From assembly GCA_025351125.1 (NCBI GenBank), contig JANXWN010000142.1, positions 1 through 5,182 of the forward strand: a stretch of 5,182 nt of DNA, given 5' to 3'. Both the position numbers and the translations under genes were made by a program. Positions within the stretch are counted from its first letter, which is position 1, and each line of letters opens with the position of its first letter. The notes under the pieces are model-generated. The model was not told where the DNA came from and did no database searches. It was given only the letters and a program-made list of their open reading frames with translations. The DNA comes from Caulobacteraceae bacterium. Its GTDB lineage: Bacteria; Pseudomonadota; Alphaproteobacteria; Caulobacterales; Caulobacteraceae. Positions 1-5,182 of this stretch are shown piece after piece.

Positions 1-564
1 CTTGCCAAAGCCGATGCCGGGATCCAGCCAAATCGCTTCGCGCGCCACGCCCGCCGCCAGCGCGCTTTCGACCCGGCGCATCAGAAACGCGCAAACCTCA
101 GCTACCACATCGCTATAACGCGGCTCGGCCTGCATGGACGCCGGCTCGCCTTGCATGTGCATCAACACGCATTGGCATCCCAGGCGCACACAGCTTTCCA
201 GACTGTCGCTTGCACCGCACAAGGCCGTGACGTCGTTCCACATCGTCGCCCCGGCGGCGACGGCGGCGCGCGCAACCACCGGCTTCATGGTATCGACCGA
301 GATCGGCGAGGCGCAGACGGCCCGCACCGCGGCGATGACTGGAATAACCCGATCAAGCTCTTCGGCTGCAGATACCGCTTTGGCCCCCGGACGCGTGGAT
401 TCACCGCCGAAATCGAGCCAATCGGCGCCGTCGGCGATCAGACGCACGGCGTGCGCGACGATCGATGCCGTGTCCTTAAAACGTCCGCCGTCGGAGAAAC
501 TGTCCGGCGTGAGATTAATAATGCCCATCACAAGCGGTCGGGTCAGTGGGAATCGAGCCCGCAA
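1..564 (-). CDS. folP: Dihydropteroate synthase (DHPS), 3' end missing
   Basis: This enzyme condenses 6-hydroxymethyl-7,8-dihydropterin pyrophosphate with p-aminobenzoate to give dihydropteroate in cytoplasmic folate synthesis; it is the sulfonamide target. The window holds the first 188 codons, and the frame is open to the left edge. Visible family signatures, in order, are: VMGIINLTPDSFSDGG (residues about 12-27, pterin/pyrophosphate loop 1), DFGGESTRPG (about 51-60, loop 2), SVDT (about 88-91), a WNDV stretch (matching the usual NDI/NDV), LMHMQGEP (about 135-142) and DPGIGFGK at the window edge. A full DHPS is about 270-290 residues, so roughly a third is missing. I chose the TTG codon at 562-564 because it is preceded by a strong Shine-Dalgarno sequence at 7 nt and leaves the dozen residues DHPS normally has before the VMGI strand. 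The ATG at 526-528 would begin inside that strand. It follows ftsH by 40 nt, as in many proteobacteria. Identity is certain; the start is inferred. Confidence 0.96.
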   Translation of the reverse strand, partial: MRARFPLTRPLVMGIINLTPDSFSDGGRFKDTASIVAHAVRLIADGADWLDFGGESTRPGAKAVSAAEELDRVIPVIAAVRAVCASPISVDTMKPVVARAAVAAGATMWNDVTALCGASDSLESCVRLGCQCVLMHMQGEPASMQAEPRYSDVVAEVCAFLMRRVESALAAGVAREAIWLDPGIGFGK

Positions 565-571
565 CGTCGCG

Positions 572-580
572 CCTCCCTCC
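572..580 (-). promoter_or_regulatory. Strong Shine-Dalgarno site for folP
   Basis: Read on the minus strand this is GGAGGGAGG, a purine-rich match to the anti-Shine-Dalgarno sequence, ending 7 nt before the TTG codon at 562-564. It sits in the 40 nt ftsH-folP gap and decides the start call. No comparably placed site serves the downstream ATG at 526-528. A short CCTT/AAGG complementarity just upstream of it (about 584-594) is probably fortuitous. Confidence 0.75.
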
Positions 581-604
581 CCCTTCAAAAGGACGGAAAT
601 TGGT

Positions 605-2512
605 TTACCCCGGCACGAGTTCCGGGGGGGCGAACGGAGGCGCGATCGGCCGCGGCGCGAGGGGCACCGACACGCGTGGGCCGGCGGGCGCGAGCGATTC
701 GGTTTCGTCGCGGTTGGGCTTCACACCCTTGATGACGTTTATGATTTCATCGCCCGACAGAGTTTCATATTCCAACAGCGCATTAGCGACGCAGTGCAGA
801 TCCTCGATTTTTTCCTTGAGGATCCGCATCGCTTCATTAAAGCCGCTTTGAACTAGACGGCGCACTTCCAGGTCGATCTTCTGCGCTGTGTTCTCAGACA
901 CATTCTGCGTGCGCGCGACCGAATGGCCCAGGAAAACCTCTTCCTGATTGTCGCCATAGGCCACCGTGCCGAGTTCTTCCGAATAGCCCCAACGCGTAAC
1001 CATATTACGCGCCAAGCCCGTCGCCGCCTGGATGTCGCTGGACGCGCCGGAGGTGATCTTGTTCTTGCCGAAGATCAGCTCTTCGGCGACGCGACCCCCC
1101 ATCATAATCGCCAACCGCGACGTCATCTGCTCGAAATTCATCGAATGACGGTCGCCTTCGGGCAGTTGCATCACCATACCCAGCGCCACGCCGCGCGGAA
1201 TAATCGTCGCCTTGTGCACCGGATCAGCCGACGGCACCGACAACGCAACGAGGGCGTGGCCGCCTTCGTGATAGGCGGTGTTCTTCTTTTCCTCGTCGCT
1301 CATCACCATCGATTTGCGCTCGGCGCCCATCATCACCTTGTCTTTGGCGTCTTCGAAATCGCGCTGCAGCACCATGCGCCGATTGCGCCGCGCCGCCATT
1401 AAAGCCGCTTCGTTGACGAGATTGGCGAGGTCCGCGCCGGAGAAGCCGGGGCACCCACGCGCGATCACCCGCACATCGACGTCGGAGGCCAATGGCACAT
1501 TGCGCATGTGCACACGTAGAATTTTTTCCCGCCCGCCGACGTCCGGGTTGGGCACGACCACTTGCCGATCGAACCGACCCGGTCGCAGCAAAGCCGGATC
1601 AAGCACATCGGGGCGGTTGGTCGACGCAATAACGATAATGCTCTCGTTGGGATCAAAGCCGTCCATCTCGACCAACAGTTGGTTGAGGGTTTGTTCGCGC
1701 TCGTCGTTTCCGCCGCCCAGGCCGGCGCCGCGATGACGCCCGACCGCATCGATCTCGTCGATGAAGATGATGCACGGCGCATTTTTCTTGGCCTGCTCAA
1801 ACATGTCGCGCACGCGACTGGCGCCCACGCCGACGAACATTTCCACGAAATCAGAGCCGGAGATATAGAAAAAAGGCACGCCCGCTTCGCCGGCCACCGC
1901 ACGGCCCAAAAGGGTCTTGCCCGTCCCCGGAGGGCCGACCATCAGGGCGCCCTTGGGAATTTTGCCGCCGAGACGTTGGAACTTGGCCGGGTCCTTCAGG
2001 AAATCGACAATCTCCGAGAGGTCGGACTTGGCTTCTTCGACACCGGCGACATCGTCGAACGTCACCTTGTTTTTGTTCTCCGTCAACATCCGCGCCTTGG
2101 ACTTGCCAAAGCCCATGGCGCCGCGCGCTCCACCCTGCATCTGGCGAGTGACGAAGATAATACCGGCCATCAAGAACAAAAACGGTACGATCTGGATGAG
2201 AAAATTGGCCAGAAGACCAGCGCCCGGCGGTTGAAATTCAAACTTGACGCCCTTGGCTTCCAGACGTTTTTCCAGGTCCGTGGTCACGTCGGGCCCCACC
2301 GCGGAGACGATTTGGCCTTTTTTGTCCTTCGCTTCGATGGCTTCGCCGTGGATCGTCGCCGTCGCGATGTCCCCACGATCGACCCGCGTCAGGAATTCGG
2401 AATAGGCGACCTTATGCGCGGCGCCGGCATGGTTTCCCATGTTTGCCACCAAGAAAACGGCGAATAGAGCCATGGCCACGCCGGCCCAAATGCCCAACAT
2501 TCTCAGGTTCAT
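605..2512 (-). CDS. ftsH: ATP-dependent zinc metalloprotease FtsH
   Basis: This is a hexameric inner-membrane AAA+ protease that extracts and degrades membrane proteins and, in known bacteria, short-lived cytoplasmic regulators such as sigma-32 and LpxC. The frame gives 635 residues, a normal length. Membrane segments are at about residues 5-24 and 101-121, flanking a short periplasmic domain. The AAA module follows: Walker A GPPGTGKT (193-200), pore motif FVG (226-228), Walker B IIFIDEID (248-255), and the second region of homology with TNRPD (298-302) and likely arginine fingers R310 and R313. The protease domain has zinc motif HEGGH (415-419; E416 catalytic) and the probable third ligand D493 in SGASSDIQ. 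All catalytic residues are present. The last 30 or so residues form a Pro-rich, probably disordered tail. The ATG start has GAGG (2520-2523) 7 nt upstream. It lies 32 nt after tilS and 40 nt before folP. FtsH genes often respond to heat shock, but I see no convincing heat-shock promoter. Confidence 0.98.
   Translation of the reverse strand: MNLRMLGIWAGVAMALFAVFLVANMGNHAGAAHKVAYSEFLTRVDRGDIATATIHGEAIEAKDKKGQIVSAVGPDVTTDLEKRLEAKGVKFEFQPPGAGLLANFLIQIVPFLFLMAGIIFVTRQMQGGARGAMGFGKSKARMLTENKNKVTFDDVAGVEEAKSDLSEIVDFLKDPAKFQRLGGKIPKGALMVGPPGTGKTLLGRAVAGEAGVPFFYISGSDFVEMFVGVGASRVRDMFEQAKKNAPCIIFIDEIDAVGRHRGAGLGGGNDEREQTLNQLLVEMDGFDPNESIIVIASTNRPDVLDPALLRPGRFDRQVVVPNPDVGGREKILRVHMRNVPLASDVDVRVIARGCPGFSGADLANLVNEAALMAARRNRRMVLQRDFEDAKDKVMMGAERKSMVMSDEEKKNTAYHEGGHALVALSVPSADPVHKATIIPRGVALGMVMQLPEGDRHSMNFEQMTSRLAIMMGGRVAEELIFGKNKITSGASSDIQAATGLARNMVTRWGYSEELGTVAYGDNQEEVFLGHSVARTQNVSENTAQKIDLEVRRLVQSGFNEAMRILKEKIEDLHCVANALLEYETLSGDEIINVIKGVKPNRDETESLAPAGPRVSVPLAPRPIAPPFAPPELVPG
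608..627. repeat. GC-only inverted repeat abutting the ftsH stop codon
   Basis: CCCCGG (608-613) and CCGGGG (622-627) form a perfect 6 bp GC stem around an 8 nt loop. On the transcribed strand the stem ends exactly at the ftsH TAA (605-607). The sequence that follows is AACCAATTTCC rather than a T-run, so a canonical rho-independent terminator is not supported, but a structured 3' end of the ftsH reading frame is possible. Confidence 0.45.
796..827. repeat. Inverted repeat with T-rich loop inside ftsH
   Basis: GATCCTC (799-805) and GAGGATC (818-824) are perfect 7 bp arms around a 12 nt loop. After one mismatched pair, two more G-C pairs extend the stem to 796 and 827. It encodes the charged helix segment [10 protein letters not shown] near the FtsH C-terminus. 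Coding constraint explains the A-rich loop on the transcribed strand, and no function is apparent. Confidence 0.4.
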
Positions 2513-2519
2513 GTCGAAA

Positions 2520-2525
2520 CCTCAC
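2520..2525 (-). promoter_or_regulatory. Shine-Dalgarno site for ftsH
   Basis: On the minus strand this reads GTGAGG. Its GAGG core ends 7 nt before the ATG of ftsH (2510-2512). It lies in the 32 nt tilS-ftsH gap and supports the ATG start, which places the first membrane segment directly at the N-terminus as expected for FtsH. Confidence 0.6.
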
Positions 2526-2544
2526 TTCTGATCGTTCGCCTCAT

Positions 2545-3864
2545 TTAGGATGTTCCGACGGTTTTCGCCACGCGTGAAACGTCGGATTCACAATTGATTA
2601 CCCTTAAGGCCGCCGCCAGACGGGGCAAGGTCAGGCGTCTCACCTGAACTTCAGCGGAATCGGCGAACAGCGCGCAGCCAATACCGCCATCGCGCGATAT
2701 GACAACGGGCGTGGCGGCGCGGGCGGCTGGGGCCATGGTTTTCAAGCGATCACGATCCGTCTTTGGTAGCCTTGCCGCGCGACCGCGCAACGGGCCGACG
2801 CGGAGCCCGTCGCGCCAAGCGGTGATTTCGAAGCGCCCGTCGAACACCGTCGGGCGCCCGTTGGCGATCGGCTGGTCCGCCAGACCGCGGCGCGCGAACT
2901 CGCCGGGGTCTCGCGTAATCTGCACCACGGCGCCGTCGCTTTGCACGCGCGCGCCCACGAGGGTGGCGACAAACGGTGTTCCCGACGCGATCAGGCTTAG
3001 CACACGGTCGAGCCGCATCCCCCTGGGCGGACGCGTCGTTCCGGCCGCGCATAGCAGGGCGGCGCCCATGAATGTCTTGGCGGCTGCCGGGCTGGCGCGC
3101 GCCACACAGTCGGCTCGGATGGCGAGATCACCGCCCGGTCCTTCGAGCAGATGGTCGAACAGCGCCGCGCACGCAAGATTGTCGACGGTCAACGCAACAG
3201 CGTGATCGGCGGCGGTGGCGGCGCGGGCGCGGGCGCGGCTTTGCGTCGGATCGGCGTTGGCGGGGTCGTCGATCCAGATTTCGCCGCATTGCGCCAAGGC
3301 GTCTCGCAATGCGGCGCGACGCAGATCGAGCATCGGACGCAGGATAAACATGCCGCGACCTTGTGGCCAAGTTGGCGAGGGCGACCAAACCCGAGGGTCC
3401 GGCACCGACGCTCCGTCCTGACGCATCCGCGCCGCTTCCAAGCGATCGTCGGCTGTATGCCCCATCAAAACTACCGTCGCGCCCACCTCGCGCGCCGCGT
3501 CGGCGATCAGGCGGTGTCGCGCGTCGCGCGCGGCGGCCGGCAGGCCGGTCGTCGGCTTTTGCCCACCCCAAACCAAAGTGGAATGCGACAAACCCAGACG
3601 GGCGGCGCGATCGGCGCACCAGGCGGCCCACTGGGCGCCGGCGGCGTGCAGTCGGTGGTCGACGGTGACCGCAAATGCGCGTCGACCGCATCGATCCGCC
3701 CACGTCTTGGTCGCCAGCAGGAGCGCGAGCGAATCGCCCCCGCCGGAAAAGGCGACCATAATCGGGGCCGAAGCGGCGCGGTCGAGGCGTTCGTCGAACG
3801 ATGCATGGATCGCCTTTTCGATACCCGCCCAAGCGCCGGCGCCAGGGCCCGATGCTAGCCGCAC
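2545..3864 (-). CDS. tilS: tRNA(Ile)-lysidine synthetase TilS, divergent form
   Basis: TilS adenylates and then lysinylates C34 of the CAU-anticodon tRNA(Ile2), making it read AUA instead of AUG; it is cytoplasmic and normally essential. The product is 439 residues, close to the usual 430. The N-terminal PP-loop ATPase domain shows SGGGDS (40-45, ATP pyrophosphate loop), TVDHRLH (67-73), AARDARHRL (111-119) and GHTADD (135-140), then LRPMLDLRR (175-183) and IDDPANADP (198-206). The segment after HTADD departs from the textbook pattern (see findings), and the expected RNR-type motif is SRARAR (209-214). The C-terminal half is poorly conserved, as is usual, so I cannot delimit its domains. The start is a GTG at 3862-3864 overlapping the cpoB stop by 10 nt. 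The first ATG downstream lies almost at the PP-loop and would remove needed sequence. No strong Shine-Dalgarno precedes it, so coupling to cpoB translation is likely. Confidence 0.93.
   Translation of the reverse strand: MRLASGPGAGAWAGIEKAIHASFDERLDRAASAPIMVAFSGGGDSLALLLATKTWADRCGRRAFAVTVDHRLHAAGAQWAAWCADRAARLGLSHSTLVWGGQKPTTGLPAAARDARHRLIADAAREVGATVVLMGHTADDRLEAARMRQDGASVPDPRVWSPSPTWPQGRGMFILRPMLDLRRAALRDALAQCGEIWIDDPANADPTQSRARARAATAADHAVALTVDNLACAALFDHLLEGPGGDLAIRADCVARASPAAAKTFMGAALLCAAGTTRPPRGMRLDRVLSLIASGTPFVATLVGARVQSDGAVVQITRDPGEFARRGLADQPIANGRPTVFDGRFEITAWRDGLRVGPLRGRAARLPKTDRDRLKTMAPAARAATPVVISRDGGIGCALFADSAEVQVRRLTLPRLAAALRVINCESDVSRVAKTVGTS
2554..2586. repeat. Inverted repeat at the tilS 3' end
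   Basis: Arms TCCGACG (2554-2560) and CGTCGGA (2580-2586) are perfectly complementary over 7 bp. A further TTT/AAA pairing is possible inside after a one-base bulge, and the loop carries the 8-base palindrome CACGCGTG (2569-2576). It lies in the last codons of tilS, 7 nt before the stop codon in the direction of transcription. No T-run follows on the transcribed strand, so it is not a standard intrinsic terminator. It could be an RNA-processing or stability element ahead of ftsH, or chance in GC-rich coding DNA. Confidence 0.4.
3855..3864 (-). other. 10 nt overlap of cpoB stop and tilS start
   Basis: The sequence GTGCGGCTAG on the minus strand contains the tilS GTG start and, in another frame, the cpoB TAG stop. 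Such an overlap is typical of translational coupling, in which ribosomes finishing cpoB reinitiate on tilS. The only upstream purine match is a weak AGG about 4 nt before the GTG, which fits dependence on coupling. The coupling itself is inferred. Confidence 0.6.
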
Positions 3865-4730
3865 TTCGCCTGTAGCCGTAGATCGCCGGCGCGTTTCGCG
3901 ATGGTGGGGCCGGATTTGGGATAGTGGCGATCCAATTCGGCGAGCGTCTGGCAGGCGTCGGCCGGTTTGTTGAGCGCGATCAGGGCGTGTGACAAATCGA
4001 GCACCGCGTCAGGCGCCCAGCGCGTGCGCGGCCAGCCGCGAATGGCGCCGATGTCCGAGGTCGCCGCTTCGGCCCACGCGTGGCGAGCCATTAGGGCGCG
4101 CGCCAGATCATAGCGCGCTTCTGGGCCGTTGGGACCGTCGCCGTGACGGTCCACGTAGTCGCGAAAGCCCGCTTCGGCCGAGGGCATATCGCCGGCGGCC
4201 AACGCCCCTTTGGCGGCGGCGAAGGCGGCGGCCGCGTCGCTACCGGTCGCCGCGGGCGCCACAGCTACGGGCGCGGAATCGAGCGGCAGAGGCGGCGGCG
4301 GAGGGGGTGGCGGCGCCAAGCTCTGCACGTTCTTTTGCAGCTCGGCCATCTGCGTTTTCAGCAAGCCGTCGGCGGCGCGCAACTCGGTCGCCTCCTGGCG
4401 CGACTGGTCAAGATCGTGGCGCGTGACCTCCAACTCGCCGGTCATTTTGGCGAGGTTTTGTTCCAGCGCGCTGACGCGATCGGACATTTGGCCCAATTGA
4501 CCCGAGGTATCGGCCGGTTGGATGACCACCGGCGCGCCGGTCTCGCGGCCTTGAAAGACAATGGCGCGTAACTCCTTCATCGCCTTTTCCATTCGGTCCA
4601 GGCGCGCCGCCGAACGTTGATCGAGTGGTTCGTCAAGAGGAATTTGCGCCGTCGCCGGCAGCCCGACGCTAAGCCAAATGCCGGCGACGAGGCCGATCAA
4701 ACCGATGGCGGTGGCACGCGATCTCGTCAT
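3855..4730 (-). CDS. cpoB: Cell division coordinator CpoB (YbgF), periplasmic TPR protein
   Basis: CpoB works in the periplasm with TolA and Pal, and in E. coli it links outer-membrane constriction to peptidoglycan synthesis during division. The 291-residue product starts with a clear Sec signal peptide: basic MTRSR, a hydrophobic core to about residue 24, and a probable cleavage after ATA (26-28), leaving Gln at the mature N-terminus. Residues about 40-136 are charged and heptad-like, matching the N-terminal coiled-coil that trimerises in this family. A linker follows, with eight consecutive prolines (140-147) and an Ala-rich stretch (154-176). Residues about 165-291 form the TPR-like domain, including GFRDYVDRHGDGP and the WAPDAVLDLSHAL helix. 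Two cysteines (C260, C290) lie in the TPR domain. The ATG is 8 nt after the pal stop and its end overlaps tilS. The pal-adjacent position and architecture agree. Confidence 0.92.
   Translation of the reverse strand: MTRSRATAIGLIGLVAGIWLSVGLPATAQIPLDEPLDQRSAARLDRMEKAMKELRAIVFQGRETGAPVVIQPADTSGQLGQMSDRVSALEQNLAKMTGELEVTRHDLDQSRQEATELRAADGLLKTQMAELQKNVQSLAPPPPPPPPLPLDSAPVAVAPAATGSDAAAAFAAAKGALAAGDMPSAEAGFRDYVDRHGDGPNGPEARYDLARALMARHAWAEAATSDIGAIRGWPRTRWAPDAVLDLSHALIALNKPADACQTLAELDRHYPKSGPTIAKRAGDLRLQAKCG
4290..4313 (-). other. Eight-proline codon tract in cpoB
   Basis: Eight successive proline codons use all four synonyms (CCG, CCA, CCC, CCT), so this is not a pure trinucleotide slippage repeat. 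It sits between the coiled-coil and TPR halves of CpoB. Runs of three or more prolines stall ribosomes and need elongation factor P in known bacteria. The plus strand here is G-rich with several closely spaced G-runs. Confidence 0.9.
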
Positions 4731-4734
4731 GGCG

Positions 4735-4740
4735 CCCTCT
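4735..4740 (-). promoter_or_regulatory. Shine-Dalgarno site for cpoB overlapping the pal stop
   Basis: The minus strand reads TAGAGGGCGCCATG from 4741 to 4728: the pal stop codon TAG shares two bases with AGAGGG, which precedes the cpoB ATG. The spacing from GAGG to the ATG is 5 nt. This arrangement makes ribosome hand-over from pal to cpoB likely. Confidence 0.65.
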
Positions 4741-5182
4741 ATCGCGCCCCGTCGGTAACCAGAGTATGGGCGTTGCGATTTTTAGATTCGGCCGGGTCGC
4801 CCGACCCGGCGTCGAGAGGATGCTCCTTGCCGAACGATACCGTTTCAATCCGGCCCGCCGACAGGCCGTGGCCCACTAGATAATCTTTGACGGCCGCCGC
4901 GCGTCGCGCGCCGAGGGCGAAATTATATTCCCGCGTTCCCCGCTCGTCGCAATTGCCCTCAATGCGCACGCGTACCGCCGGATAGCGTCCCAGCCACGCG
5001 GCCTGCGCGTCCAAGATGCCCCGCGCATCGTCGCGAACGTTGAAGCGATCGGTATCGAAATACACCAAATCGCCGGCGTTAATCACGAAATCTCGCGCCG
5101 AACCCGGTCTAGGCGCGCCGGTCTGATCGCCTTCAATCACCGGACCCGGCCCTGGCGCGGGCATCGTCCGCGGCGGCGGCGG
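4739..5182 (-). CDS. pal: Peptidoglycan-associated lipoprotein Pal, 5' end missing
   Basis: Pal anchors the outer membrane to peptidoglycan and is moved to division sites by the Tol complex. The window holds the last 147 residues plus stop; the frame stays open to the right edge, so the lipoprotein signal and lipobox cysteine lie outside. A Pro/Gly-rich linker opens the visible part (PPPPRTMPAPGPGP). I do not take the Met at 5162-5164 as the start because it lies inside that linker and no signal peptide follows. The OmpA-like domain then covers VYFDTDRFNV, DAQAAWL, the peptidoglycan-binding loop EGNCDERGTREYN, ALGARRAAAVKDYL and SFGKEHPLD. Counting from that Met, D73 and R88 have the 15-residue spacing of OmpA D271 and R286, which bind diaminopimelate. 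The C-terminal KNRNAHTLV has Asn where NRRA is usual. It is followed after 8 nt by cpoB; tolB is expected upstream. Confidence 0.95.
   Translation of the reverse strand, partial: PPPPRTMPAPGPGPVIEGDQTGAPRPGSARDFVINAGDLVYFDTDRFNVRDDARGILDAQAAWLGRYPAVRVRIEGNCDERGTREYNFALGARRAAAVKDYLVGHGLSAGRIETVSFGKEHPLDAGSGDPAESKNRNAHTLVTDGAR
4791..4810. repeat. Perfect 9 bp inverted repeat inside the pal 3' region
   Basis: GCCGGGTCG (4791-4799) and CGACCCGGC (4802-4810) are perfect complements separated by CC. In RNA this would fold as a stem of about 8 bp with a 4 nt loop. It lies within pal, in codons for the loop SGDPA between SFGKEHPLD and KNRNA. On the transcribed strand it is followed by an A-rich stretch rather than T residues, so it is not an intrinsic terminator. 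Confidence 0.5.

Noticed and set aside
526..528. ATG as the start of folP
   Set aside because: It falls inside the conserved VMGI strand and lacks the strong ribosome site that precedes the TTG at 562-564.
605..627. Rho-independent terminator between ftsH and folP
   Set aside because: The stem is good, but no T-run follows on the transcribed strand and the folP ribosome site comes directly after.
835..848. 14-base direct repeat CATTAAAGCCGCTT, also at 1397-1410
   Set aside because: Both copies encode Asn-Glu-Ala-type helix segments of FtsH in the same frame and are far apart; chance similarity through coding is the simplest explanation.
134..856. Plus-strand open frame of 240 codons crossing the folP-ftsH junction
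   Set aside because: It runs antisense to folP signature motifs and the ftsH tail; its composition (Arg, Ala, Thr-rich) is typical of a complementary-strand artefact.
415..1300. Possible loss of the FtsH protease motif because it reads HEGGH rather than HEAGH
   Set aside because: The variable x positions in HExxH tolerate Gly; both His residues, the Glu and the third ligand Asp are all present, so activity is expected.
1562..2467. Long plus-strand open frame of about 300 codons opposite ftsH
   Set aside because: It is the antisense shadow of a confidently identified gene in GC-rich DNA, shows no recognisable domain, and has no case for a ribosome site. The same holds for the other plus-strand frames opposite tilS, cpoB and folP.
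2600..2640. Heat-shock (RpoH) promoter for ftsH built on a CTTG in the tilS tail
   Set aside because: A CTTGCC is present, but no matching -10 element occurs at acceptable spacing.
5162..5164. ATG as the start of pal
   Set aside because: The frame stays open upstream with more of the same Pro-rich linker, and Pal needs a lipoprotein signal peptide that is not present after this codon.

Overview
This window is an ordinary, well-conserved stretch of chromosome from a GC-rich Gram-negative bacterium, most likely an alphaproteobacterium. Three things point there: the gene order pal-cpoB-tilS-ftsH-folP, which is familiar in that class; the style of the Pal and CpoB proteins; and a TilS of a divergent type that I associate, from memory and without proof, with Caulobacter-like lineages. 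I see no mobile element, CRISPR array, tRNA, rRNA or phage gene. I see no evidence of a new multi-gene system.

All five genes lie on the minus strand, so transcription runs from the right end of the window to the left. In transcription order they are: pal (5' end beyond the right edge), an outer-membrane peptidoglycan-binding lipoprotein; cpoB/ybgF, a periplasmic coiled-coil and TPR partner of the Tol-Pal machine; tilS, tRNA(Ile2)-lysidine synthetase; ftsH, the membrane AAA+ zinc protease; and folP, dihydropteroate synthase (3' end beyond the left edge). The junctions are an 8 nt gap (pal/cpoB), a 10 nt overlap (cpoB/tilS), a 32 nt gap (tilS/ftsH) and a 40 nt gap if folP begins at its TTG codon. 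No rho-independent terminator is visible at any junction, so a single transcript is plausible. From family knowledge, tolQ-tolR-tolA-tolB would be expected beyond the right edge and possibly glmM beyond the left edge.

Functionally the block links envelope integrity and cell constriction (Tol-Pal-CpoB), decoding of AUA codons (TilS), membrane and heat-shock protein quality control (FtsH) and folate synthesis (FolP). There is no intergenic stretch longer than 40 nt, so nothing is left unexplained at gene scale. The points worth a second look are small: a TTG start with a strong Shine-Dalgarno site for folP, a divergent TilS active-site region, an eight-proline run in CpoB, an atypical residue near the Pal C-terminus, and several GC-rich inverted repeats lying near the 3' ends of pal, tilS and ftsH.
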